From: Desulfuromonadales bacterium
GTDB taxonomy: Bacteria > Desulfobacterota > Desulfuromonadia > Geobacterales > Pseudopelobacteraceae
Reading direction: 5' to 3'
DNA: 14,489 nucleotides
NCBI GenBank assembly: GCA_015688915.1
Contig: JAATGX010000097.1
Span: 1-14,489, forward strand
Both the position numbers and the translations under genes were made by a program. Below the pieces are notes generated by a model that ran no database searches, was not told the DNA's origin, and was given only the letters and a program-made list of their open reading frames with translations. This document shows positions 6,051-14,252 of the stretch, piece after piece; the stretch's first letter is position 1, and the number at the start of each line of letters is the position of its first letter.

Positions 6051-7789
6051 CCCAGTTCCTCCTCCAGCCGCTGGGTGCGGTGCATCGCGGCATACAACCC
6101 GCCCCGCTCCAGCAGTTCGGCCGGGTTCCCCGTCTCCGCAATCCCCCCATCCTTCAGCACCAGCACCCGGTCGCACTCCCGGAAGGCCGACAGGCGGTGC
6201 GACACGATCAGCACGGTTTTGCCATCGCAGAGGCGGCCCAACTCCCCCAGTATCTCCTCTTCCCGGCCAGCATCCACCGCCGAGAGCGGGTCGTCCAGGA
6301 GCAGGATGCGAGGGGCCACCGAGAGCGCCCGGGCAATGGAGAGTCGCTGCTTCTGGCCGCCCGACAGCGTCACCCCCTTTTCCCCCACCATGGTCTCCAG
6401 CCCTTCGTGAAACCGCTCCACATCGGCAGTAAGGCTCACCTGGCGGGCCAACTCCTCGACCGTATCATGACCGCCAGCGGCGCCATAGGCGATGTTCTCG
6501 CGCAGGGTGCGGGAAAAGAGGAACGCCTCCTGGGGGACGTAGCCGATCAGCCCGCGCAGGCTGTCCAGGGTGATCCGGTTGATGTCGCGGCCATCGATGA
6601 AGATCGTGCCGTCGCCCGCGGGCAGCAGGCGCGGCAGTAGCTTGAGCAGCGTCGATTTCCCGCTCCCCACCGCGCCGGTGATCCCGATCCGCTCCCCCGC
6701 CGCAATGGAGCATGAAATCCGGTTGAGGACCGGCGCAGGGCCATAGCCGAAGGACAGGTCCCGAAACTCGATGCCGTGCCGCACCTCTGCCAGCGGCTCC
6801 GCGTCCGGGGCGTCGGCAACCGCCGGTTCGGCCCCCAGGATCACGGTCAGGCGCGACATGGAGGCTGCCCCCCGTTGCGCCAGGGTCAGTATCCATCCCA
6901 TCATCACGGTCGGCCAGGTCAGCATGGCCAGGTAACCACTGAAGGCCACGAAATCTCCCAGGGTTATGGCCCCGCCGATCACCAGCCGCCCCCCCATGAA
7001 CAGCACGACCAGCGTCCCGGCCCCGGTGGCGGTCGCCATTATGGGCAGCAGCAGCCCGCGCAGTCGTGCCAGACGCAGGTTGCAGGCCAGGTACCGGGCA
7101 GAGGCCTCCGCGAACAACCCCTGGAAATGCTCCTCCCGGCAGTAGGACTTTATCAGCCGCACCGCGGAAACCGACTCCTCCGTCAGGCTCGACAGGCGGG
7201 CCAGCTCCTCCTGGGCCTCCAGGGAGCGCTGAAACATGTGGTCGCTGACTTTTTTCACCACCAGCACCATCAGGGGGAACGGGATGATGGCGCACAGGGT
7301 CAGCCGGGGATGGATGCGCAGCATCAACGATGCCGTTGCGACGTACATGATCAGCGCATTCATGGCGCTCATGGCGCCGAACCCGACCACCATGCGCACA
7401 TTGGTCAGGTCGTTGGCAAAGCGCGACAGGATGTCCCCGGTCCTGTTCCCGGAAAAGAAGAGCTGGTCCAGCAGCACCAGCTTGCGGAACAGCTCTTCAC
7501 GAATGCGGAATTCGATGATGCGGGCGGCGTTGAGGAACAGGGTGCGGGAAAAAACGCGGGATACACAGTGCGCCACGGCCAGCGCGACAATGACCAGGGC
7601 GCAGGCGGTGGGGGAGAAACGGGCGGACACCGGATGCTGGAGCCCTTCCACGGCCAGCTTCATGAGCCAGGGGATCAGCAGGGCAAAGCCGTTGGTCACC
7701 AGCAGGAAACCGGTTCCGGCGGCAAAACGCCGGCGAAGCGGCCGAAGATAGGCAAGGAGACGGGAAAGGTCGTTGATAGTGGGCCCCAT
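6038..7789 (-). CDS. ABC exporter half-transporter (ABC transmembrane domain fused to ATPase), MdlA/YheI-like
   Basis: The product is 583 aa from the chosen ATG. An N-terminal type-I exporter membrane domain (about 10-310, six hydrophobic segments) is followed by a nucleotide-binding domain: Walker A GAVGSGKST (372-380), Q-loop Q420, signature LSGGQKQR (475-482), Walker B ILLLDDP (495-501), H-loop H531. The residue after the Walker B aspartate is D500 rather than the catalytic glutamate. That is the pattern of the degenerate half of heterodimeric exporters such as MdlAB, so a partner half is expected, but none is encoded nearby. The substrate is unknown (lipid, peptide or drug). An upstream in-frame extension of 39 residues is rejected: it only translates intergenic repeat DNA (PPDPPFSKGG) and a stretch with no exporter similarity. 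The chosen start lacks a clear Shine-Dalgarno. The gene shares strand with metH but is separated from it by a 248-bp repeat-filled gap. Confidence 0.9.
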   Translation of the reverse strand: MGPTINDLSRLLAYLRPLRRRFAAGTGFLLVTNGFALLIPWLMKLAVEGLQHPVSARFSPTACALVIVALAVAHCVSRVFSRTLFLNAARIIEFRIREELFRKLVLLDQLFFSGNRTGDILSRFANDLTNVRMVVGFGAMSAMNALIMYVATASLMLRIHPRLTLCAIIPFPLMVLVVKKVSDHMFQRSLEAQEELARLSSLTEESVSAVRLIKSYCREEHFQGLFAEASARYLACNLRLARLRGLLLPIMATATGAGTLVVLFMGGRLVIGGAITLGDFVAFSGYLAMLTWPTVMMGWILTLAQRGAASMSRLTVILGAEPAVADAPDAEPLAEVRHGIEFRDLSFGYGPAPVLNRISCSIAAGERIGITGAVGSGKSTLLKLLPRLLPAGDGTIFIDGRDINRITLDSLRGLIGYVPQEAFLFSRTLRENIAYGAAGGHDTVEELARQVSLTADVERFHEGLETMVGEKGVTLSGGQKQRLSIARALSVAPRILLLDDPLSAVDAGREEEILGELGRLCDGKTVLIVSHRLSAFRECDRVLVLKDGGIAETGNPAELLERGGLYAAMHRTQRLEEELGTGD

Positions 7790-7813
7790 TGGTAAGTTAT
7801 GCACCGTATGCGA

Positions 7814-8003
7814 AACACAGAGGCATAGAGATCGCAGTTCCGCCAAGCGTCCCCCCTTTGAAAAAGGGGGGTCAGGGGGGATTTGAAGTTGCGCCGTTAC
7901 AGGCAAATCCCCCTAAATCCCCCTTTTTCAAAGGGGGACTTATCGCGTGAGCGCGGTTGGCGGAAGATCGGCGCTCATCAGATTTTATATTTTCCTCTGT
8001 GTT
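7814..8003. repeat. Nested inverted-repeat element (MITE-like or large intergenic palindrome)
   Basis: Three pairs of inverted repeats are nested around a common centre near 7900. The outer pair is AACACAGAGG (7814-7823) with CCTCTGTGTT (7994-8003). The middle pair is TTCCGCCAA (7838-7846) with TTGGCGGAA (7957-7965). The inner pair is about 35 bp (7850-7885 with 7904-7938), built from CCCCCCTTTGAAAAAGGGGG, then a G-run and ATTTG, and its complement. Each inner arm also contains its own CCCCCTTT...AAAGGGGG palindrome. The CCCCCTTTTTCAAAGGGGG phrase is a familiar dispersed repeat in Geobacter-like genomes (established knowledge); no transposase is present. Sitting between metH and the exporter gene, it could end metH transcription or shape the exporter leader. 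After it, TCTCCGTG is tandemly repeated (about 8004-8019). Confidence 0.75.
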
Positions 8004-8037
8004 CTCCGTGTCTCCGTGTTGAACCGCTTGTGAAGGT

Positions 8038-11000
8038 TTACCCGCCAACGCTGAAATAACGCCCTTCCGGGTGATGGAACACCAGGGCCGAGACGCTGGC
8101 CTCCGGGTCCATCATGTCCCCCTCGGTCAGCTGCACCCCGATCTGTTCCGGCTGGAGCAGGGCGAACAGCTTCCTCTGGTCGCTCAGCTCCGGGCAGGCC
8201 GGGTAGCCGAAGGAGACCCGGATGCCCCGGTACTCGGCGTTGTAGACCTGTTTCATGGTCAGGGCCGGATCGTCGGCGATCCCCCAGCCGGTGCGGATGC
8301 GGCGGTGCAGGAACTCGGCCGTTGCCTCGGCCAGTTCCAGGGCCAGGGCCTGGATCAGGTGGGACTTGAGGAATTCCCCCTCCCGCTTCCAGCGCTCGGC
8401 CAGGTCGCGGACGCCGCTGCCGCAGGTGACCACGAACAGGGCCACGTTGTCCCGCTCCCCGCCGGCCGGCCGGGCAAAGTCGGCCAGACAGAGCCTTTCC
8501 CCGCCGGCCTGGCGCGGAAAGGTGAAACGCATGATCTCGTTGTTCGACCCGGCCGGATCGAAGAGGATCAGGTCGTTGGCGGCGCCGTTGGCCGGGAAGT
8601 GGTGGTACAGGGCTTGGGGCCGGATCAGCCCCTCGGCCTGGGCCTTGGCCAGCATCTCCTCCACGGCGGTGTGCAGTTTGAGCGCCTTGTCGTCCCCGGC
8701 TGCCAGCAGCCTGTCCACCACGCCGGACAGCCCCAGGTGCTTGGTGTAGAGCATCTGGCGGTTGAGGAAGGGAACCACCTGGTTGAGCGGGATGTCGCGC
8801 AACAGGTGCGGGTCGTGATCAGGGGGCGCCAGGATCGGCGCGTTCCCGGCCACGGCCGAGCGTTCCGTGCTGACGATGCCGGTGCCGGCCGTTTCCCGCC
8901 GGGCGGCGTCCTGGCGGGAAACCCCCTCCTGGCGCTCCGCCAGGGCCGCCAGCAGGTGCGGGCTCTGGTCCGGATCGAATAACTGGTTGGCCAGGTCCAG
9001 CCCGGCCATGGCATCCTTGGCGTACAGCACCGGCCCGCCATACTCGGCCGCGATGCGGGTGTCGGCAAAGGTGCGGGACAGGGCCGCCCCTCCCACCAGC
9101 AGGGGGAGTTCGATCCCGGCCTCCCGCAGGTCGCCGGCCGTGATGGTCATCTGCTGGGCGCTCTTGACCAGCAGGCCGGACAGGCCGATGAAATCGGGCC
9201 GTTCCCGGCGGGCCGCCTCGATGAGCGCCTCCGGCGGCACCTTGATCCCCAGGTTGACCACCTGGAAGCCGTTGTTGGAGAGGATGATCTCCACCAGGTT
9301 CTTGCCGATGTCGTGCACATCCCCCTTGACTGTTGCCAGGAGCATCTTCCCCTTGGCCGCGCTCTCCCCCTTTTCCATGTGCGGTTCCAGGTGGGCCACC
9401 GCCGCCTTCATGGCTTCGGCCGATTGCAGCACCTCGGCCACGATCAACTGGTTGTCGTTGAAGAGCCGCCCCACCTCGGCCATGCCGGCCATGAGCGGGC
9501 CGTTGATGATCTCCAGGGGGCGGTCGCCCCGGGCCAGGGCCGCATCCAGATCGCCCGTGAGGCCGTCCTTGCTCCCCTCGACGATGTAGAGCGGCAAGCG
9601 CTCGTCCAGCGGCAGTTCGGCGGCCGGGGCGTGGGTAACCGGCTTCTTGTCGCGGAACGCGGCGGCAAAGGCGGCCACCGGGTCTGCGCCACGGTTGAAG
9701 AGCAGGTCTTCGGCCAGGCGGCGCTCCTCCTCGGGGATGGAGGCGTACCGCTCCAGCTTCTCGGTATTGACGATGGCATACCCGAGCCCGGCCTTGACGC
9801 AGTGGTAGAGGAACACCGCGTTCAGCACCTCCCGTCCGGGGAGCGGCAGGCCGAAGGAGACATTGGAGATCCCCAGGATGGTGCTGCACCGGGGGAACGC
9901 CTCGGAGATCAGCCGCACCCCTTCGATGGTCTCAACCGCCGAACCGATGTAATTCGCGTCGCCGCTCCCCACCGGAAAGACCAGCGGGTCGAAGATCAGG
10001 TCCTCGGGATGCAGCCCGTAGCCGTTCACCAGCAGGTCGTGGGAGCGTCTGGCTATGGCCAGTTTGCGCTCGCGGGTGATTGCCATGCCGTGCTGCGGGT
10101 CCTCGTCGATGCACCCCACCACCAGGGCCCCGCCGTAACGCTGCACCAGGGGGGCGATTGCGGCAAAGCGTTCCTCGCCGTCCTCCAGGTTGACGGAGTT
10201 GAGGATGCACTTCCCCTGGAGGTGGCGCAGGGCCAGTTCCATGACCCGCGCGTCGGTGCTGTCGATCATGAACGGAGCCCGCACCTTGCGGGGGAGGAAG
10301 CGGAGCAGCCGCTCCATGTCGGCCGGTTCGTCCCGGTCCGGATTGGCCACGCAGACGTCGATCACCTGGGCGCCGGCCTTGATCTGGGCCCGGGCGATCT
10401 CGCTCCCCTCCTCGAACTGCTCAGCCACGATCAGGTTCTTGAATTTCCGGGAGCCGATCACGTTGGCCCGCTCCCCCACCAATACCGGCCGAGCGTCTTC
10501 TTCAACGAACAGCGGCTCGATGCCGGTCACCACGCGCCGCCGGGCCGTCTGGGGGCGGCGCGGGGCCTTGGCCGCCACCATCCGGGCAATGGCCGCGATA
10601 TGGGCCGGGGTGGTGCCGCAGCAGCCGCCGATGATGTTGATCCAGCCTGCGTCCACGAAACGGGAGAGCTTTGTCGCCAGGGAATCGGGTGTCTCCCCGT
10701 ACCGGCCGTCGGAGTCCGGCAGCCCGGCATTGGGATAGACCGAAACCCCGCAGGAGGCCAGGTCCGAGAGGGCCCGCACATGGTCGGTCATGAACTCCGG
10801 GCCGGTGGCGCAGTTGAGGCCGATGCTGATCAGCCCCAGGTGGTCCTCCAGGTGGGCCACGCTGGCGTAGAGCGCCTCCACCCCCTGGCCGGCCAGCATG
10901 GTGCCGGTCGGCTCGATGGTGCCGGAGATCATCAGCGGCACCCGTTGGCCGGTCTCCCGGAAGGCCAACCGGATCCCCTCGGCCGCGGCCTTGAGGTTCA

Positions 11001-11499
11001 GGGTGTCCTGGGCCGTCTCCAGGAGCAGCAGATCCACCCCGCCGGCCAGCAGCCCCAGGGTCTGGCCGTGGAAGGCCTGGATCAACTGGTCGAAGGTGAC
11101 GCCGCCGGTGACCGAGATGGTGCGGGTGGTGGGGCCCATGGAGCCGGCAACCCAGCGCGGCTTGTCCGGGGTGGCCACGGCAGCGCAGGCCGATTGGGCG
11201 ATCTCCGCGGCCCGGCGGTTGATCTCGAACACCTTGTCCTGGAGTCCGTACTCGGCCAGCACGATGTCGGTGGCGCCGAAGGTGTCGGTTTCGATGATAT
11301 CGGCCCCGGCCTCCAGGTAGGCGCGATGGACATCCATGATCACGTCCGGACGGGTCAGCACCAACTGCTCGTTGCACCCCTCGAAGGCCGGGCCGCCGAA
11401 GTCGTCGGCCTTGAGGTTGCGTTCCTGCAACTGGGTGCCCATGGCGCCGTCGATGACCAGGATCCGTTCGGTCAGGGCCTGTTGGATGGTCTGGGTCAT
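8038..11499 (-). CDS. metH: Cobalamin-dependent methionine synthase (5-methyl-THF:homocysteine methyltransferase)
   Basis: The 1153-aa product has all four MetH modules, close to the family's usual 1150-1230 aa. The homocysteine domain (1-310) opens VIDGAMGTQLQ and carries the zinc ligands C230 and C293-C294 (GGCCGTTP). The pterin-binding domain (about 335-610) includes VGERANVIGSRKF and FMIDSTD. The cobalamin cap and Rossmann domains (about 640-850) have the cobalt-ligating motif DVHDIGKN with H729 and the later GLSGLLVKS. The C-terminal SAM-binding reactivation domain (about 930-1153) contains YRGIRVSFGYPACPE. It transfers methyl from 5-methyl-THF to homocysteine through enzyme-bound cobalamin. 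The start ATG overlaps the metF stop as ATGA, implying translational coupling with the gene that makes its methyl donor; AGGGG lies about 10 bp upstream. No cobalamin or SAM riboswitch is visible directly upstream. Confidence 0.98.
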   Translation of the reverse strand: MTQTIQQALTERILVIDGAMGTQLQERNLKADDFGGPAFEGCNEQLVLTRPDVIMDVHRAYLEAGADIIETDTFGATDIVLAEYGLQDKVFEINRRAAEIAQSACAAVATPDKPRWVAGSMGPTTRTISVTGGVTFDQLIQAFHGQTLGLLAGGVDLLLLETAQDTLNLKAAAEGIRLAFRETGQRVPLMISGTIEPTGTMLAGQGVEALYASVAHLEDHLGLISIGLNCATGPEFMTDHVRALSDLASCGVSVYPNAGLPDSDGRYGETPDSLATKLSRFVDAGWINIIGGCCGTTPAHIAAIARMVAAKAPRRPQTARRRVVTGIEPLFVEEDARPVLVGERANVIGSRKFKNLIVAEQFEEGSEIARAQIKAGAQVIDVCVANPDRDEPADMERLLRFLPRKVRAPFMIDSTDARVMELALRHLQGKCILNSVNLEDGEERFAAIAPLVQRYGGALVVGCIDEDPQHGMAITRERKLAIARRSHDLLVNGYGLHPEDLIFDPLVFPVGSGDANYIGSAVETIEGVRLISEAFPRCSTILGISNVSFGLPLPGREVLNAVFLYHCVKAGLGYAIVNTEKLERYASIPEEERRLAEDLLFNRGADPVAAFAAAFRDKKPVTHAPAAELPLDERLPLYIVEGSKDGLTGDLDAALARGDRPLEIINGPLMAGMAEVGRLFNDNQLIVAEVLQSAEAMKAAVAHLEPHMEKGESAAKGKMLLATVKGDVHDIGKNLVEIILSNNGFQVVNLGIKVPPEALIEAARRERPDFIGLSGLLVKSAQQMTITAGDLREAGIELPLLVGGAALSRTFADTRIAAEYGGPVLYAKDAMAGLDLANQLFDPDQSPHLLAALAERQEGVSRQDAARRETAGTGIVSTERSAVAGNAPILAPPDHDPHLLRDIPLNQVVPFLNRQMLYTKHLGLSGVVDRLLAAGDDKALKLHTAVEEMLAKAQAEGLIRPQALYHHFPANGAANDLILFDPAGSNNEIMRFTFPRQAGGERLCLADFARPAGGERDNVALFVVTCGSGVRDLAERWKREGEFLKSHLIQALALELAEATAEFLHRRIRTGWGIADDPALTMKQVYNAEYRGIRVSFGYPACPELSDQRKLFALLQPEQIGVQLTEGDMMDPEASVSALVFHHPEGRYFSVGG

Positions 11500-12368
11500 G
11501 GCAGCAGCCCCTGGGCGATCTCCAGCACGGCATCGGCCCGGTTGAGGGTATACAGGTGGACCCCCGGCGCGCCGGCCGCCAGCAACTCTTCAGCCTGCCT
11601 GCGGGCATGGGCGACCCCCAGTTCCTGCACCGCGGCCACGCCGCCCCGGGCGTCGGCCTCCTCCAGCGCGGCCAGGTAATCGGCCGGGATGGCGGCGCCG
11701 CAGAGCGTCGTGATGCGGCGGATCACCTTCAGGCTGACCACCGGCAGGATGCCGGGGATGATCGGCTTCTGGATACCCAGGGACCGGACCCGGCGGACAA
11801 AGTCGAAGTAGAGTTGGTTGTCGAAGAAGAGCTGGGTGATGGCGAAATCCCCCCCCTGGTCCAGCTTTTGTTTGAGCGCCGCCAGGTCAGCCTCGGGGCT
11901 CTCGGCCTCGGGGTGGGTCTCCGGGTACCCGGCCACGCCGATCCCCATGCCCGGATGGGACTCGCGGATAAAACCGACCAGGTCCGATGCATGCAGCAGG
12001 GTGCGACAGGCCGAGAATTCGGGGGGGGCATCCTGGGGCAAGTCCCCCCGCAGGGCCAGCACGTTGCCCACCCCGGCCTCGGCCAGCCGGTCGAGGAAGG
12101 CGCGCACGTCGCCGCGAAAGGCGCCGATGCAGGTCAGGTGGGCCATGGTTTCAAGGCCATGCTCCCGCTGCATGCGGGTGACGATCTCCAGGGAGGCGTC
12201 CTGGGTGCTGCCGCCCGCCCCGTAGGTGACCGAGGCAAAGAGCGGCTTCAGGTACGCCAGCCGCTCCACGGTCCGGAAGAACGCCGGCCATTCGGCCCGC
12301 TCCTTGGGGGGGAAATATTCAAGGGAGATAAATGGTTGTTCCGGTTGTATCAGGTCAATAATCTTCAT
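11496..12368 (-). CDS. metF: Methylenetetrahydrofolate reductase
   Basis: The 290-aa product is a full-length bacterial MetF, a FAD-binding TIM barrel that reduces 5,10-methylene-THF to 5-methyl-THF in the cytoplasm. Signature stretches are SLEYFPPK with the catalytic-type E17, FASVTYGAGGST (44-54), LALRGDLP with D109 (equivalent to the flavin/folate-contacting Asp of E. coli MetF), AGYPETHP (146-153), ITQLFFDN with Q179, and PIIPGILPV (202-210). The start ATG lies 21 bp after the gabD stop, with GGAG about 11 bp upstream; its stop overlaps the metH start by 4 nt. The order metF-metH makes a direct two-step module for methyl-THF synthesis and use. It probably shares a message with gabD. Confidence 0.97.
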   Translation of the reverse strand: MKIIDLIQPEQPFISLEYFPPKERAEWPAFFRTVERLAYLKPLFASVTYGAGGSTQDASLEIVTRMQREHGLETMAHLTCIGAFRGDVRAFLDRLAEAGVGNVLALRGDLPQDAPPEFSACRTLLHASDLVGFIRESHPGMGIGVAGYPETHPEAESPEADLAALKQKLDQGGDFAITQLFFDNQLYFDFVRRVRSLGIQKPIIPGILPVVSLKVIRRITTLCGAAIPADYLAALEEADARGGVAAVQELGVAHARRQAEELLAAGAPGVHLYTLNRADAVLEIAQGLLP

Positions 12369-12389
12369 CTCTTCACAAACTCCTCAGTC

Positions 12390-13844
12390 TCAGATGCCAC
12401 CCATGCAGAGATATTTGATCTCCAGGTAATCATCCATACCGTACCTGGAGCCTTCCCGACCGAAGCCGGATTCCTTCATGCCGCCGAACGGGGCGATGGT
12501 CGTGGAGATGAGGCCGGTGTTGATGCCGACGATGCCGTATTCCACCGCCTCGGCGACACGCCAGATCCGGCCGATGTCGCGGCTGTAGAAGTAGGCGGCC
12601 AGGCCGAATTCCGTGTCATTGGCCATGCGGATCGCCTCCGCATCGGTGGTGAACCTGAACAGCGGCGCCAGGGGCCCGAAGGTCTCCTCGCGGGCCACCA
12701 GCATTTCCGGGGTGACGTCCGCCAGGACCGTGGGCTGGAAGAAGGTTCCGCCCAGTTCGTGCCGCTGCCCTCCGTACAGGACCCGCGCGCCCTTGCCCAG
12801 CGCATCGGCGATGTGCTCCTCGACCTTCTGCATGGCGTCCACGTTGATGAGCGGGCCTTGCTGGGTTTCCCCCTTCAGGCCGTCACCGACCTTCAATTGT
12901 GCCACCGCGGCCACCAGTTTGGCGGCAAAGGCGTCGTACACACCGTCCTGGACCAGGAAGCGGTTGGTGCAGACGCAGGTCTGGCCGGTATTGCGGTACT
13001 TGGAAACCAGCGCGCCCTCCACGGCCGCGTCCAGGTCGGCGTCGTCGAACACGATAAACGGCGCGTTCCCCCCCAGTTCCAGGGCCAGCTTCTTCACCGT
13101 GCCGGCGCACTGCCGCATGAGCACCTTGCCGATCTCGGTGGAACCGGTGAAGGTGAGCTTGCGCACGATGGGATTGCCGGTCAGTTCGTTGCCGATGGCC
13201 CCGGAATCACCGGTGACGACGCTGAACACGCCCGCCGGCACCCCGGCCCGGGCGGCCAGTTCGGCCAGGGCCAGGGCCGAGTAGGGGGTCATGGTGGCCG
13301 GCTTGACCACCATGGTGCAGCCGGCGGCCAGGGCCGGGCCGGCCTTGCGGGTGATCATGGCGGCCGGAAAGTTCCAGGGGGTGATGGCGGCGCAGACGCC
13401 GATCGGCTCCTTGATGACCACGATCCGCTTGTCCCGCTGGTGCGGGGGGATGACGTCGCCGTAGACCCGTTTGCCCTCCTCGGCGAACCACTCGATGAAC
13501 GAGGCGGCATAGGCGATCTCGCCCCGCGCTTCGGCCAGCGGCTTGCCCTGCTCGGCGGTCATCAGGACGGCCAGGTCTTCCTGGTGTTCCAGCAGCAGAT
13601 CGTTCCACCGCCGCAGAATGATGGAACGCTCCCCTGCTGTTTTGGCCCGCCATGCCGGCAGGGCGGCATTGGCCGCTTCAATGGCGCGGCGGGTCTCGGC
13701 CGCCCCCATCCGGGGGATGCTGCCGATGGTCTCGCCGGTGGCCGGATTGGTGACGGCAATGGTCCTGCCGTCATCCGCATCGACCCATTGGCCGTTGACA
13801 TAACATTTTTCCCTGAACAGCGCGGGGTCTTTCATGGCAATCAT
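12390..13844 (-). CDS. gabD: Succinate-semialdehyde dehydrogenase (NAD(P)+)
   Basis: The 484-aa product aligns by eye along its whole length with E. coli GabD (482 aa), sharing long stretches such as EIAYAASFIEWFAEEGKRVYGD and TPWNFPAAMITRKAGPALAA. Aldehyde-dehydrogenase catalytic residues are N158 (PWNFPA), K181 (VVKPA), E256 (LELGGNAP) and nucleophile C290 (GQTCVCTNR). C292 makes a Cys-x-Cys pair like that reported as redox-sensitive in some SSADHs. It oxidises succinate semialdehyde to succinate; glutarate semialdehyde is an alternative substrate. ATG 13844 was chosen because GGAGG lies 8 bp upstream; ORF extension to 13895 lacks similarity, and the ATG 9 bp downstream is too close to need its own signal. 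No GABA transaminase gene is in the window, so the source of the semialdehyde is unclear. It is the first gene of the gabD-metF-metH set. Confidence 0.95.
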   Translation of the reverse strand: MIAMKDPALFREKCYVNGQWVDADDGRTIAVTNPATGETIGSIPRMGAAETRRAIEAANAALPAWRAKTAGERSIILRRWNDLLLEHQEDLAVLMTAEQGKPLAEARGEIAYAASFIEWFAEEGKRVYGDVIPPHQRDKRIVVIKEPIGVCAAITPWNFPAAMITRKAGPALAAGCTMVVKPATMTPYSALALAELAARAGVPAGVFSVVTGDSGAIGNELTGNPIVRKLTFTGSTEIGKVLMRQCAGTVKKLALELGGNAPFIVFDDADLDAAVEGALVSKYRNTGQTCVCTNRFLVQDGVYDAFAAKLVAAVAQLKVGDGLKGETQQGPLINVDAMQKVEEHIADALGKGARVLYGGQRHELGGTFFQPTVLADVTPEMLVAREETFGPLAPLFRFTTDAEAIRMANDTEFGLAAYFYSRDIGRIWRVAEAVEYGIVGINTGLISTTIAPFGGMKESGFGREGSRYGMDDYLEIKYLCMGGI

Positions 13845-13852
13845 GCTCTGTA

Positions 13853-13857
13853 CCTCC
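13853..13857 (-). promoter_or_regulatory. Shine-Dalgarno of gabD
   Basis: On the minus strand GGAGG is followed by TACAGAGC and then ATG at 13844, a spacing of 8 bp. This decides the gabD start over the longer in-frame option at 13895. Confidence 0.85.
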
Positions 13858-13885
13858 AATGCGGGAATGGTAACGATCACTCGCG

Positions 13886-13908
13886 TCATCCCCATGAGCC
13901 GGGGATGA
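13886..13908. promoter_or_regulatory. Hairpin in the gabD leader
   Basis: TCATCCCC (13886-13893) and GGGGATGA (13901-13908) form a perfect 8-bp stem with a 7-nt loop, about 42 nt upstream of the gabD start. In gabD RNA it would be a 5'-leader structure; on the plus strand it is followed by a T-rich run (GGTTTCTTTTAT), so it could instead block transcription entering from the left. No matching riboswitch consensus was recognised. Confidence 0.4.
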
Positions 13909-14109
13909 GCGGTTTCTTTTATGAGCCCACCGGAACGGGCAGTAAATGTATCATGATGTTAATCAATAGGGAATATCTCCCTGTACCTCACCATCAAAAT
14001 TCTTTAGCCGGAATTAACCACCCGACAAAATATACACTCGCACAATCCGGATAACAGCCTCAAAAACCTTGACGGTAAAAGCATTACCCGTCTCAGACCC
14101 ATATTCGGG

Positions 14110-14128
14110 TGTATGGCATTCCAATACA
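14110..14128. promoter_or_regulatory. Inverted repeat, candidate enhancer site for the sigma-54 promoter
   Basis: TGTATGG and CCAATACA face each other across CATT (one unpaired A). It lies about 110 bp upstream of the -24 element, within the distance at which NtrC-class activators commonly bind. No second copy was seen, so this is a positional guess. Confidence 0.3.
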
Positions 14129-14236
14129 TCCCTGCGCAATCGTCCGACCCGACCGGTTGGTCCTTGTCTTGTTGCAAAATAATATTTATCATCAAAATAA
14201 GCATGTTATGACTATCGGAGCGTTTTTCACAAACTT

Positions 14237-14252
14237 TGGCACGTCCGATGCT
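14237..14252 (+). promoter_or_regulatory. Sigma-54 (RpoN) -24/-12 promoter
   Basis: The sequence TGGCACGTCCGATGCT matches the consensus TGGCAC-N5-TTGCW: full TGGCAC at -24, GG and GC elements with the exact 10-bp interval, and ATGCT at -12 (one mismatch). Transcription should start near 14263, giving a leader of about 38 nt before the ATG at 14301. It needs an NtrC-class activator to fire. The downstream gene has a strong ribosome-binding site, which supports a genuine promoter. Confidence 0.8.

Noticed and set aside
4795..6150. 451-codon minus-strand frame opposite the barrel gene
   Set aside because: It runs across the barrel gene, the hairpin and the exporter end in the wrong frame and has no domain; the plus-strand barrel has signal, motifs and a terminal Phe.
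7790..7906. N-terminal extension of the ABC exporter by 39 residues
   Set aside because: The extra residues (PPDPPFSKGG and the following stretch) are translated repeat DNA of the nested palindrome and do not resemble exporter N-termini.
7850..7938. CRISPR-like or tandem repeat array
   Set aside because: The similar blocks are inverted, not direct, only two in number, and have no regular spacers.
9313..11679. 788-codon plus-strand frame opposite metH
   Set aside because: Same shadow effect. The minus strand encodes an unmistakable full-length MetH here, while this frame gives His/Gly/Gln-rich text with no recognisable motif.
12369..12389. SAM or cobalamin riboswitch upstream of metF
   Set aside because: Only 20 bp separate gabD and metF, too short for any such riboswitch, and the gabD leader shows no recognisable conserved boxes.
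11556..14054. Very long open frame (832 codons) on the plus strand opposite gabD and metF
   Set aside because: It is a composition shadow: GC-rich codons of gabD and metF on the other strand leave few stops. Its translation is low-complexity and matches no domain, and it spans two unrelated genes and their gap.
14004..14204. 66-codon minus-strand frame in the gabD upstream region
   Set aside because: No ribosome-binding site of note, Cys/Leu-rich without a pattern, and it overlaps the region with promoter-like and dyad sequences.
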